Source: Phytophthora colocasiae
Lineage: Eukaryota; Oomycota; Peronosporomycetes; Peronosporales; Peronosporaceae
Reading direction: 5' to 3'
DNA: 64,000 bases
Assembly (NCBI GenBank): GCA_018806915.1
Contig: JAGKQI010000021.1
Span: forward strand, 496,001-560,000
The position numbers were made by a program, and so were the translations under genes. The notes below the pieces were generated by a model. It saw only the letters and a program-made list of their open reading frames with translations, searched no databases and was not told the DNA's origin. Positions 18,762 through 28,917 of the stretch are shown piece after piece (position 1 is the stretch's first letter; the number at the start of each line of letters is the position of its first letter).

Positions 18762-19176
18762 TGTTGAGATTGCACTTCGCCGTCTCCTATACTGGGTCCC
18801 TACCTCGAAGCACGCAGCTTTCACGCGCACAACGCGTGCCAAGTGAGGACAACAGTGGAAGACGCGTGGATGCTGCAATACGATTGGCGGTCTACCTTGG
18901 ATACACTATTCTGATTGGACGAGAACTTCAATTTGCTGATCTCAAGATGTGCACAAATCGTTCCCGTTACATCAATCGTTCCCGTTACATCAAGCGTTCC
19001 CGTTTCACAAGGCGTTCCCGTTACATCAAGCGTTCCCGTTTCACAAAGGTCTACAAGGGGAGCTCAAGGAGAGCAAGGGTAGATTAGTGAATGCGGGCTA
19101 ACTCAATAAACTCACTTTTGGATTTACTTCCTCCTACTCACTTCACTATCAAGCCTCGTTCGCTATACTCTCAATT
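18762..19176 (+). repeat. 5' LTR of copia element E2
   Basis: 415 bp, TGTTGAGA to TCTCAATT, with the five-unit 18-bp array. Followed at once by the primer-binding site GGTTATGAGCCC. Confidence 0.93.
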
Positions 19177-19180
19177 GGTT

Positions 19181-20415
19181 ATGAGCCCAAGCTACGCCGA
19201 CAACATCGACAAGCTCGTGGAAGACAACTACTTCCACTGGGAGTTCAACATGCGGATGAAGCTTGCTCGGAAGGGACTGCTACCGCAGATCATCAAGCCC
19301 GAGTTCGACCAAGTGAGTGATCGCTCCACGGCGGAATGGAAGACCAACGATCTGAAGGCACTTGGTGTTATCGCTGGAGACGTGAGTCTCACGTACCAAG
19401 TCTACGTCCGTGGAGCACTGACTGCCGCTGAGGCGTGGACGATGCTCGAGGAGCACTTCAACAAGAAGACGCTCAAGAACCGGCTTCTCGTCACCAAGAA
19501 GTTGAACAACTTCAAGATGGAGCCCGGGACCAAGTTCGCTTCCCACGTCGATCAGTTCAAGGAGATCGTCCTCCAGATGGAGACGATCGGTGAGACTCTG
19601 GATGAGACTCGCCAGCTCGTGTTGCTCCTTGGCAGTCTGACGGACGAGTACAAGATGATATGTACTGTCCTCGAGAATACGCCAAACATGTCGCTGGCCT
19701 ACGCGATTCAAGCTCTCTCTGGTGTTAAATCCTCGGATGAATCGTCATCGGCTCAAGAGAAGGCTTTCGCTACGAAGAAGAAGGACTTCGGGGGCAAGCG
19801 TCGCTTCAACGACAAGTGCTTCTACTGCAAGAAGCAAGGGCACCGAGAGTTCGAGTGCCGCAAGAAGAAAGCCGACCAAGAACGAGGGCAAGCTGCGCAA
19901 GAGGAAGCGTCCGACGACTTCTCGTTCATGGCTACGAGTGCGATGACCAAGAGTGAATGGCTCGTCGACTCTGGTGCAAGTTCGCACATGACCAGCGTCC
20001 GGGACAAGTTTGTGTCCATGAAGGAGCTGAAGACGCCAGTCCGCATCACGATCGCGGATGGCTCGAAAATCGACGCAGTTGCAAAGGGCACCGTCGGGTT
20101 GAAGCTGATGGACGGAAGTCTGTCAAGCTGTCGGATGTCCTGTACATCCCAGAAGTTGAAGGAAGCCTCATCTCGGTGTCGAAGCTGGCCGAGAAAGGAG
20201 TCGTCGCCCAGTTCAGCAAGGACAAGTGTACCTTTCGCTACGGGGACGCTACTGTGATGGAAGCTAAGCTCTGTGGAAATGTCTACAAGCTGAAGACAGT
20301 GGGGACGAGGTGTGTCATGCTGCAACGACCACTCGTAAGGAGCCATGGGCTGTTGTGCACGCCCGACTCGGCCACATCCCGTTCAAGCGTTATGAGAAAC
20401 TACTTACCATGGTAG
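19181..20415 (+). pseudogene. Copia E2 Gag and protease, one-base frameshift
   Basis: Starts at the ATG inside the primer-binding site, as in E1, with the same gag domain, CCHC knuckle and protease DSGASSHM. A missing G in the run at about 20116 (GGACGGAAG against GGACGGGAAG in E1) ends the frame at 20257; the remainder of protease continues in the frame 19957-20415. Not expected to give full protease. Confidence 0.9.
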
Positions 20416-23191
20416 AAGGAGTGCCTCGCATTACGGGTGGAGTCCCTGGGGACGACGTATGCGCTGGCTGCTGCATGGGCAAGATGAAAGCTGATGACTA
20501 TCTAAGGCATCCGGAGAAGGTCGTCAAGAGTGCAGGTGTGCTTGAACTGGTGCATACGGACGTGATGGGTCCGATGCAGACGAGGACACCTGGTGGTTGC
20601 ACGTACGTTGTGACATTCATTGACGACTACTCACGTCACGTGACCGTCCACTTCATGAAAGCGAAGTCGGAGGTGCTGTCCAAGTTCAAAATCTACAAGG
20701 CAGCGATGGAGAACGCTACGGGCAAGAGTATCAAGCGTCTGCGTTCGGACAATGGTGGTGAATACACCGGTCGCCAGTTCAAGGCGTTCCTCAATCAGCA
20801 TGGCATCAAGCATGAGAAGACGGTGCCATACACGCCTCAGCAGAACGGTCTGGCTGAGCGCATGAACCGGAGCCTCGTGGAGATGGCTCGTTGTCTGCTC
20901 TACCATGAGAGCGTCAACAAGAAGTGGTGGGCCGAGGCGGTCAACACTGCTGCGTGGATCATCAATCGGATCCCCAACTCGGTGACTGTGAAGACACCGT
21001 TCGAGATTGTGCACAAATCGAAGCCACAGCTCAGGAACGTCAAGGTGTTTGGTGCTCTTGGCTACGCTCACATCCCCGACGAGAAGCGTCGCAAGTTGGA
21101 TGCCAAAGCGTTCAAATGTCGTTTCCTTGGATACGAGGATGGTGTGAAGGGCTACCGAGTCCTCAATGTGTCAACGGGTAAGGTGCAAATCGTTCGCACT
21201 GTGAAGTTCATCGAATCGACCAATCCCCAGCACCTCATGGTACAGGATGAAGATGAACCAGCAACCAACGTGCCTGTCATGAGTGTACAACCGTCCAAGG
21301 GTTCAATGGAGATTGTTCCGGTCGTTGTTGAAGGTGCTGACGTCATTCCACTTCAACGTGACGTGAACAGTCAAATCATCCCTTACGAGTCCACCCATCC
21401 CATGATTACTCGTTCGCGTACTCGTAACATCGACGAAATTGACGATCCTGAAGAGGCTGGCGCAACCAAGAAGCAGATTATCCTGCCGTCAACCACGGGG
21501 ACCAAGCATCAGAAGATGACACAAGAAAGGGTTAAACCAAGTGGCGAACTGCTCGCACTTGAAGGTGGCCAAGCTATGGCTGCATCGGAGGAAGTCCCCA
21601 AGACGTATACAGAGGCGACGTCAGGCGAGGACAGCGATGAATGGAAGAAGGCAATTGCAAGTGAATTGGAGTCACTTACTGCAAACAAGACATGGAAGCT
21701 GGTACCAAGACCGGCTCACCAGCGCCCGATCGGATGTCGGTGGGTGTTCGCGTTGAAGCACAACGAGAAAGGAGAAGTGACCCGGCACAAGGCTCGTCTC
21801 GTCGCCAAGGGGTACTCTCAGCGTCACGGGATTGACTATGAAGAGACGTACGCGCCAGTGGCATACCTGAAATCGATCCGTGCTGTGCTGGCTAAGTGCT
21901 GTGCTGAAGGATTTGAGATCGAGCAATGCGACGTGGATACGGCGTTCCTGTATGGAAAGCTCGACGAAGAGATTTACATGGAATTGCCTGAAGGTCTGCG
22001 TGAGCTCCTGACGATGGCCGATGCTGAAGGTGAAGAAGACGTCGTCTGCCTACTCCTGCAAAGTTTGTATGGCCTGAAGCAAGCATCTCGTGTTTGGAAC
22101 GAGACGATCGATGGTCACTTAAAAGACATGGGTTTCAAGGCGGCTGATGCTGATCCCTGTGTATACACCCGAGGTGATGGTGACGATGAATGTATCGTGT
22201 GTCTTTACGTCGACGACATGCTGATTGCTTCAGCGACAAGGGTGTCATCGCGTCAGTGAAGGCTGGCATCGCGGACAAATTCCGGATCAAGGACCTCGGA
22301 CGCGCTCAATTTATTCTCGGGATTGAGATCGACTACGATATGGACAATAAAACATTGGCCATCTCTCAACGCGCATATACAGAGTCGATCATCAAGAAAT
22401 TCGGTCAAGAAAACGCGAAGCCAAGCCTGATGCCACTGGATCCAAGTCTTCACTTGACCAAGGACGACGGCACGCAGACAGAGGAGTACAAGGCCAAGAT
22501 GAAGTCAAGGCCCTACCGATCGCTCATCGGTAGCCTCATGTATCTGACATGCGGAACACGACCTGACATTGCGGTTGCTGTTGCCAAGTTGAGTCGCTTC
22601 CTGGAAAACCCAGGTGAGGCGCATTGGAATGCGGGAGTCAAGGTGGTGCGCTACCTGCTGAAGACCAAGGAAGTGGGTATCATGTACGATGGCCTACTGG
22701 GAACTGAGATGACGGCTTACTCGGATGCTGACTGGGCCGGTAACCGTGACGACAGACGCTCAGTGAGTGGACTGATGCTCATGATGTGTGGTGCTCCGGT
22801 GGTGTGGCGTTCGACGTTCCAGAAGACGGTCGCACTGAGTTCTACTGAGGCAGAGTACATGGCTCTGAGTGAGTGCATCAAAGAAGTAGTGTGGCTGCGT
22901 CGACTACTCAAGGACATTGGTGCAAAGCAAGTGGACCCTACGGTGATCTACGAGGACAACCAGGGTGCCATGGCTTTGGCGAAGAATGTCGGTTATCAAG
23001 CTCGCACCAAGCACATCGACATTCGCTACCATTTCATCCGAGAGAAGATTGCCAGTGGCGAGGTTGAGCTGACCTACCAGGAGTCTAAGAACCAACTAAC
23101 GGACTACTTGACCAAGGGCCTCTCTTCCAAGACGTTGCGCTACTTGATGGAACGCAGCAACGTCATTCCCAAGTTCGAGACGTCGAATTGA
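20310..23191 (+). pseudogene. Copia E2 integrase, reverse transcriptase, RNase H, one frameshift
   Basis: Same domains as E1 ORF2. The frame is open from integrase through the YVDD motif of reverse transcriptase and is lost at about 22232 (TCAGCGACA against TCAAAGGACA in E1, net one base fewer); the rest, including RNase H, is in the frame 22190-23191. The product would stop just after the RT active site. Confidence 0.9.
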
Positions 23192-23198
23192 GTGGGGG

Positions 23199-23577
23199 TG
23201 TTGAGATTGCACTTCGCCGTCTCCTATACTGGGTCCCTACCTCGAAGCACGCAGCTTTCACGCGCACAACGCGTGCCAAGTGAGGACAACAGTGGAAGAC
23301 GCGTGGATGCTGCAATACGATTGGCGGTCTACCTTGGATACACTATTCTGATTGGACGAGAACTTCAATTTGCTGATCTCAAGATGTGCACAAATCGTTC
23401 CCGTTACATCAATCGTTCCCGTTACATCAAGCGTTCCCGTTTCACAAAGGTCTACAAGGGGAGCTCAAGGAGAGCAAGGGTAGATTAGTGAATGCGGGCT
23501 AACTCAATAAACTCACTTTTGGATTTACTTCCTCCTACTCACTTCACTATCAAGCCTCGTTCGCTATACTCTCAATT
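23199..23577 (+). repeat. 3' LTR of copia element E2 (379 bp)
   Basis: Same ends as the other LTRs but with three units of the 18-bp array (23396-23449) in place of five. Preceded by a purine tract with one more G than in E1. Confidence 0.93.
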
Positions 23578-23596
23578 GTATCGCTGCCAGTGGATT

Positions 23597-23711
23597 ACGA
23601 AAGGCTGGTATTACGAGCTCAGACACAATTCAAAATATAATGTGATTCCTACCGCCGTGGCGTGGCGGTAGGATCAATTGTGACTTGTAATACCAGCTTT
23701 TCGTATCGGCC
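23597..23711. mobile_element. Short foldback element
   Basis: 23597-23629 and 23679-23711 are imperfect inverted repeats (ACGAAAGGCTGGTATTAC on the left). Between them is a second hairpin with a perfect 9-bp stem CCTACCGCC/GGCGGTAGG. The whole can fold into a long stem. It interrupts the ankyrin scrap on the minus strand. Either a MITE-like insertion or a structured repeat. Confidence 0.6.
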
Positions 23712-23714
23712 GAA

Positions 23715-23850
23715 CGAAGCGCAAAATAACGACAGTGATAACGTCGCTTATCTCCTTCATGACAAAGTAGCCACTTCATCAGTGATGAGTCACCACATCT
23801 AAATGACCCAAACCCCAATGTGCCCCTCCAAACAGCAATTTCACCATATC
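23715..23850 (-). pseudogene. Ankyrin-gene scrap
   Basis: Minus strand DSSLMKWLLCHEGDKRRYHC, matching HLDVVKWLFCHEGDKRRYEC of the ankyrin gene at 49281-50258. Belongs to the 3' flank shared with locus 1 of the PDZ-DUSP gene. Confidence 0.6.
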
Positions 23851-23996
23851 TAAAGGAGGTAAGGCATTGTTTTCCTAGACGAAAGATATTCGAATGACTT
23901 CTGAATTTGAACTTGTGCTTAGATACTTGACTGCTTCGGATAGAGCTAAAATGATTCCACCAAGTCAGTTATTCTCATTCTTAAAGTTTTTTTTTT

Positions 23997-25550
23997 TTAC
24001 TTAACTTCCACTTGGCACTGCTCACGAAGACTGACAGCCAGTCCTGAGGCTTGAGCTGTAGGTTCACGTGCAAATTCATTCACGTCTTCGGGAGCTTCCG
24101 AGTAAATATCGAGAATAAATCGTGCCAACGGAGGAGCGTCACCTGGTCCATGTAGAGCTGCCAGCAACGTCCAGACCATCGGAGTCACAAAGCGGTAATC
24201 CTTCATGATCACCAGTCCTGGACGTACAACTGCCGTTTGATTGGGGTCCTGTCCAGAGGTAAAACCAGGCAAAAGTAGTTCGTGATTGGAGATCGGACCA
24301 GGTTCAGGTCCTCCTTTCCCTACGAAAGCCACCCAACGGTTCATCCACTCGGAGTGCACAGCGAACCAGCACTCTTTGAACTTGATCTCCTTTCGGTCAT
24401 GACTCATGACCAATTGGAACTCCAGACGTCGACGCAACTCCAGATCTTCCTTGTATGTAGGCAGAGAAGCCTGAACGAGACTCATCCGCATCATAGAGAC
24501 CGCAGACATTCTCCGACTGGGACTTGCCAATGGAGAGGACACTGGTGACTTCGGTAGAACTGTCACTTTAATCGGAGCAGGAAGTCGAAAGCTCAGGCTT
24601 CGAGGCTCGTCACTCATCCGTCTGAGACGTTCTCGGATCCCTGCTAACGGTTCTTTTGAGACGTCTTCCCCATTGATTTCCACGATCTCAGCTCCTGAAG
24701 AAACGCTACCACTACGTTCCAAAGCTCCACGAGATCCGTCGGGTAGAGAAGTAAAACCCAAAACCACAGCACGAGCTGCTACAGAACCGTCGAGGTTTAA
24801 CCCGAGAGCTCCTGGTGGGACTTGCACACTCACAACGTTCTCAGAAGAGCTTGGAACGTACGGACGTTTATCAGAACCAAACGGATCGTCCTCCATCCCA
24901 GTGACTCGGACGAACGAAGGTGATTGTCCAGCAGATTTCTGTACTGGGGAGAGTTGAGGAACTGGTTGCTCCTCTCCCTTTGTAGAACGCAGACCTTTCC
25001 ACAGCTTATTGACAGCTTTAGGAGCTTCATCCCCGTCGACAAGACTGGAGCTGCTGGAGCCCGACTTCAACTTGTCATCATCTTGCGGGCTTTGAGGTGA
25101 TTCCAGTTTTTGAGAGCTCTGAGGAGGAACTTTGAAGCGAAGTTGGCGCTTCAAATGAGCAGCTTCTCGTAAAATAATCCCAATCTCCTCCAGATTCTTT
25201 CGTGGTTGTAGGAAGTCGGTGTTGTCCATTCCAATCAGGATACTACCGCACGGGACGTTTCCACTGGCTTCCACAGCTCCAGGAGCTCCATCACGGGTTA
25301 CAGGAGCGAAATCGTCGAGAATAGCAGCTTCAATACAGCTACCATCGAGTAAAATCCCCAATGGACCAGCAGGAATGTTCACTTCGACTGTCGCCCAATT
25401 GGTAATGTCCATCCCAGCGACGATCACACTTGAAGGCTTGATGATTCCACTGGACAACGGAGAGAGATCTCCAGTCGGAGTCGATCCTGGCGTCTCAACA
25501 GGTCGATTCTTCTTCAGAGGGGATTTAATCCCAGACAATCGCGCCAACAT
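23997..25550 (-). CDS. PDZ-PDZ-DUSP protein (locus 2, intact)
   Basis: 517 residues from ATG 25550 (MLARLSGIKSP); the frame is open a little upstream without an ATG. PDZ 1 lies about 50-145 (EVNIPAGPLGILLDG, GAVEASGNVPCGSILIGMDN, ending RQLRFKV), a serine-rich linker follows, PDZ 2 about 235-325 (VSVQVPPGALGLNLDG, GALERSGSVSSGAEIVEING, RSLSFRL). The C-terminal 150 residues match a DUSP domain: KECWFAVHSEWMNRWVAFVG, PGPISNHELL, and DYRFVTPMVWTLLAALHGPG. DUSP modules occur in ubiquitin-specific proteases, but no USP catalytic domain is present, so an adaptor role is more likely. Lies 225 bp downstream of, and parallel to, the PDZ-kinase gene. Confidence 0.85.
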   Translation of the reverse strand: MLARLSGIKSPLKKNRPVETPGSTPTGDLSPLSSGIIKPSSVIVAGMDITNWATVEVNIPAGPLGILLDGSCIEAAILDDFAPVTRDGAPGAVEASGNVPCGSILIGMDNTDFLQPRKNLEEIGIILREAAHLKRQLRFKVPPQSSQKLESPQSPQDDDKLKSGSSSSSLVDGDEAPKAVNKLWKGLRSTKGEEQPVPQLSPVQKSAGQSPSFVRVTGMEDDPFGSDKRPYVPSSSENVVSVQVPPGALGLNLDGSVAARAVVLGFTSLPDGSRGALERSGSVSSGAEIVEINGEDVSKEPLAGIRERLRRMSDEPRSLSFRLPAPIKVTVLPKSPVSSPLASPSRRMSAVSMMRMSLVQASLPTYKEDLELRRRLEFQLVMSHDRKEIKFKECWFAVHSEWMNRWVAFVGKGGPEPGPISNHELLLPGFTSGQDPNQTAVVRPGLVIMKDYRFVTPMVWTLLAALHGPGDAPPLARFILDIYSEAPEDVNEFAREPTAQASGLAVSLREQCQVEVK

Positions 25551-25775
25551 GGCTGAAGTCGATGCTCTGGAAGCTGGAAAATTGCAGAATGTCAACTTTC
25601 GAGAGCTGTCAAGGGCTCAGAATCTCGTCTTCAACCTATTTCCAGGGTGAAACGCACTCACTGCAGCCTCAAAACATCATCCATGAACACAACGTCATTT
25701 TCTCTTCCGGTACAACCGGTATCACTGTGTCTTCAAAGTCTTGAAGCAGTATGTATTGTGATCGCTTGATCCTAT

Positions 25776-27149
25776 CTACTGGGACGCTGAGGGAGCCGGG
25801 GGAGGCACCGAACCGTTCGTCTGCTGTTTTTCTCCTTCATCACTGCTCTTCGGGCTGCCACCAAGCGTAAGCGCCTTCGTGAGCGAGATTGTGGCCTTGA
25901 CAGTGCTGACAGCCGCTCGGAATTTCCTGCGTGCGTTGAACTTGCGCAGTTCCGCCAATGCCGTCGTCAGCTGCACGTCCTTGACAGCTCCAGCGATCCA
26001 CGGATGGTCCAGCAGTTGACGTGCCGTCCAGCGCTCAGTTGGCTTCAAGATGAGCATCTTACTGATGAGGTCCTTGGCTTCAGCCGACACGTCGTCCCAG
26101 TAAGGCGAGTCGAACTCGTACCGTCCAGCCTTGATGAGTCGGAAGAGCACACCTTGGTTATCGTGGTGGAACGGGGGATACCCACATAGCAAGATGTACG
26201 TGATGACTCCAATGCTCCAGATGTCCACTTCCTTTCCGTATGGCTTGGACATTAGAATCTCCGGTGCAACGTATCCAGGAGTTCCACAAGCTGTCGAGAG
26301 TCCAGAGTCTCCATTCTGGATCGCGGATTTCTTAGCGAATCCGAAATCCGCCAGTTTAATGTCGGCATCGTCTTCCATAGTCGACAGTAGCAGGTTCTCG
26401 GGCTTTAAATCTCGGTGAACGACATCAGCATCATGACAGAAGGCGATGGTCTCCAGCAACACCTTGACGAGATCTCGAGCTTCTCTTTCCGAGTAAAAAT
26501 TCTTCTTGACGATGCGTTCGAAAAGTTCTCCACCTGGCATATACTCGGTGACTAGGAAAAAGTATTTTTCCTCTTGGAAAACGTCGTAGAGCTTGACAAT
26601 ATGCGGGTGTTGCATCTCCCGTAGGATTTTCACCTCGGCCACTAGAGCTTTCAGGTCATCAGCCGATAATTGCGCTCTCTTGATGCATTTGATGGCGAAC
26701 TTCTCCCCAGTCGCTTTTAAAGTCGCTTCTCGCACCACTGAGAACGTGCCAGATCCTAATTCGCGGCCTAACGTGTAAAAATCCGCGAATCGCTTATCTT
26801 CCGGATGCGCAGCGATTTCTTCGAACTGAACGGCCGGAGGAGGCGGAGGAACGAGGAAACGCACGACACGTTCAGCGCTGCTTGTAGACACGAGGATCTC
26901 GCGGATCTTTTCGAAGCTCCAGCAGGCGTGGGCGTCCGTGAAGTCGTGGTCATTTACGCCTAAAAGTAGCGAATTAGGACCGATTTCTCCATGTTGCTCT
27001 AAAACCCCGACGGAATTATTCACGGGACGAAAGCCGTCCACTGTCACGTGGCCTTCTCCAGTGTGACTCTTGCTTACGATAAGCCCTAAAGGACCTGCAG
27101 GCACCACAACGTCCACGCGTTTCCATTCCGAGCGATCTACAGGGGCCAT
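25776..27149 (-). CDS. PDZ-domain CaMK-type serine/threonine kinase
   Basis: 457 residues. An N-terminal PDZ-like domain (10-105: VDVVVPAGPLGLIVSKSHTG, GVLEQHGEIGPNSLLLGVND, RVVRFLV) shares the PAGPLG signature with the neighbouring PDZ-DUSP protein. The kinase domain (about 118-375) has the glycine loop GRELGSGTFSVV, lysine in FAIKCIK, HRDLKPEN, DFGFAKK and CGTPGYVAPEIL, all catalytic residues intact. The C-terminal basic helix (LRKFNARRKFRAAVSTVKA) fits the autoinhibitory/calmodulin-binding segment of CaMKI-like kinases. Probably a Ca2+-regulated cytosolic kinase tethered through PDZ. Confidence 0.92.
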   Translation of the reverse strand: MAPVDRSEWKRVDVVVPAGPLGLIVSKSHTGEGHVTVDGFRPVNNSVGVLEQHGEIGPNSLLLGVNDHDFTDAHACWSFEKIREILVSTSSAERVVRFLVPPPPPAVQFEEIAAHPEDKRFADFYTLGRELGSGTFSVVREATLKATGEKFAIKCIKRAQLSADDLKALVAEVKILREMQHPHIVKLYDVFQEEKYFFLVTEYMPGGELFERIVKKNFYSEREARDLVKVLLETIAFCHDADVVHRDLKPENLLLSTMEDDADIKLADFGFAKKSAIQNGDSGLSTACGTPGYVAPEILMSKPYGKEVDIWSIGVITYILLCGYPPFHHDNQGVLFRLIKAGRYEFDSPYWDDVSAEAKDLISKMLILKPTERWTARQLLDHPWIAGAVKDVQLTTALAELRKFNARRKFRAAVSTVKATISLTKALTLGGSPKSSDEGEKQQTNGSVPPPAPSASQ

Positions 27150-27319
27150 CCTTTGCGTTAGATAAAGCTAATCTGAATATGACCAAGGAAGGAACCATAA
27201 AAAAAAAATATAACGGTCGGATTTAATCGGGAGTATAGTGAATTGAAGAGAAAGTGACTAGAGTAGCCCTGTTCTTATCTCGGGGCGGAATATCCACCGG
27301 CTAATGTAGAGAAGCTCCT
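27150..27319. promoter_or_regulatory. Divergent promoter region
   Basis: The 170 bp between the ATGs of the kinase (minus) and the Myb-like gene (plus) must hold both promoters. No clear oomycete INR block was found here. Confidence 0.5.
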
Positions 27320-28051
27320 ATGATGACATCGAGCGACAAGGAGATGGAGACGGGGCGTAATATCCACCGTAAACGCTCGAGGGAGCTGCAGTGGAGCAAT
27401 GAGGCGAGTCAGGAGCTACTGAAGCTGCGATATAAGACGTTGCGAGTGCTGTTTGACGAAGCGGAGACGGTGGCAGATGTGCACGAAGCGTGGGGCGTCG
27501 TAGCTTCGAGACTGAATGGGATGGAGAATTTGGAGATGGAGGAGTTCGATCCAGTGAAATGTAGTGACCAGCTTACGAAGCTGAGACTGCAATGGCAGGA
27601 CAGCAACACGCAGCTGCAAGTGATGATGGCTGAGTGCTTTGGACAGCAGGAGAGAAGAACGAGCTTTAATAAAGCGTTGGAGACTATGCAGGAAGCGTCA
27701 CCTAAGAGGAGGAAGCAGATGGAGCCGTTTGTAGTTTCTCCTATTGAGTCTCAAGTTGAGGATTCTGCTTCAACTGCTGAACTGGAAGCTCCATTGTCAC
27801 CAGAGCCTGAATCAAATTCAGCTGCGGAACCTCAAGGACATGTAGAGATGTCGAATCTGCAAGCTGTTCAGCAGGAATCTGTACGAGGTGAGGCACAAGC
27901 AGATGAAGAAGAGTTCTCAAGACAGGATGCAATCATGCGTGAGTTGGAGAAACGATCTGAACAGCTTGAACGACTGGCTGAATCCCACCAACATCTAGCT
28001 GAGGTCACGCAAAAACTCATGGAAGCTCTTGTGAATCAGCAACACTTGTAG
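27320..28051 (+). CDS. Myb/SANT-like (trihelix-type) nuclear protein
   Basis: 243 residues. A basic N-terminus (HRKRSRELQWSNEASQELLK) leads into a predicted three-helix region with spaced tryptophans (W25, W51, W84 approximately: LQWSNEAS, HEAWGVVASRLN, LRLQWQDSN), the pattern of Myb/SANT-like or MADF DNA-binding domains. A KRRK stretch about residue 130 could be a nuclear signal. The middle is acidic and Glu/Pro-rich; the C-terminal 45 residues are a likely coiled coil (RELEKRSEQLERLAESHQHL). Likely a transcription-associated DNA-binding protein; target unknown. Intronless. Confidence 0.6.
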   Translation: MMTSSDKEMETGRNIHRKRSRELQWSNEASQELLKLRYKTLRVLFDEAETVADVHEAWGVVASRLNGMENLEMEEFDPVKCSDQLTKLRLQWQDSNTQLQVMMAECFGQQERRTSFNKALETMQEASPKRRKQMEPFVVSPIESQVEDSASTAELEAPLSPEPESNSAAEPQGHVEMSNLQAVQQESVRGEAQADEEEFSRQDAIMRELEKRSEQLERLAESHQHLAEVTQKLMEALVNQQHL

Positions 28052-28144
28052 TACCAATACAATATGCTATATCATAAGTTGCCTATGTTATGGCATATTG
28101 TCCCGATTGGTCTTGGTTCAGTCTCCGATCTACTTTCCATCAAT

Positions 28145-28777
28145 ATGTTTAAGCGCTTCAGCGTCGAAGAGCACGTGAGTACCAGCAGCAAGGTCAAGTC
28201 CTCGCAGCAGCGCAGCATCCGTTCGAAGGTGCTGGAGCAATACCCGGACTTGGAACCTTATGCCGAGATGCTTATGCCCAAGAAGGCGCCGATGGTTGTC
28301 GCCAAATGGTTTGTCATAATTTGTCTGATATATAATGTACACATGCTACAGTCTTATGGTATGATCTAATGAATATGTTATATATGACTTAGTCATAACC
28401 ACATCCAGATCGTCCTGCACGAGGGTGAACCTGTCTTCTTTAACCAGCGCGATGGCCCATTCATGCCTACGCTCAAGCTATTGCACAAGGTGCCGCACGT
28501 TATGAAGCAGGTGCGAGCGGACAAGGGAGCAATCCCATTCGTGCTTTCAGGTGCCAACGTTATGTGTCCTGGACTGACATCGGCTGGTGGTGATATGCCT
28601 GAGTCTCTTGAGGCTGGAACTCCTGTGGCTATCATGGCGGAAGGAAAAGAACACGCCATGGCTATTGGCATCCTTACGTTGTCCACGGACGACATTCGGA
28701 GCAAGAACAAGGGCGTGGCTATCGAGATGGTGCACTTCCTAGGCGACGATCTCTGGACGTGTGCGCACATCGATTAG
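28145..28777 (+). CDS. MCTS1: MCT-1 / MCTS1 homologue, PUA domain
   Basis: Two exons: 28145-28308 and 28393-28777, intron 28309-28392 (GTTTGT...CTTAG, 84 bp). The splice restores the conserved text MVVAKCHNHIQIVLHEGEPV. The N-terminal domain (MFKRFSVEEHV, PKKAPMVV) is followed by a PUA domain with GPFMPTLKLLHKVP, DKGAIPFVLSGANVMCPGLT and VAIMAEGKEHAMAIG. About 182 residues, the normal length of the family. MCT-1 partners with DENR in recycling of post-termination 40S subunits and translation reinitiation. One of the few conserved single-copy genes in the window. Confidence 0.95.
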
Positions 28778-28917
28778 ACAGCAACTTGTTTGAGGCAAAT
28801 AGCGACGAGTGTGGCCTTAACTTGAAGGTTCAAAAGATTTACGCTGTAAATTCTGAAGGTTATGGTGTCATTTGGCGTCAAGTACTCACTGCCTATTGTT
28901 ACGAGTTCAGGCCACTG

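Larger units (their letters stand above)
18762..23577 (+). mobile_element. Ty1/copia element E2, same family as E1, coding-defective
   Basis: 4,816 bp, target duplication GTATC at 18757-18761 and 23578-23582. Internal sequence almost identical to E1. It carries two private one-base losses (near 20116 and 22232) that break both frames. The 3' LTR is 36 bp shorter than the 5' LTR through loss of two 18-bp repeat units. It inserted between the small secreted-protein gene and an ankyrin scrap. Confidence 0.95.
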
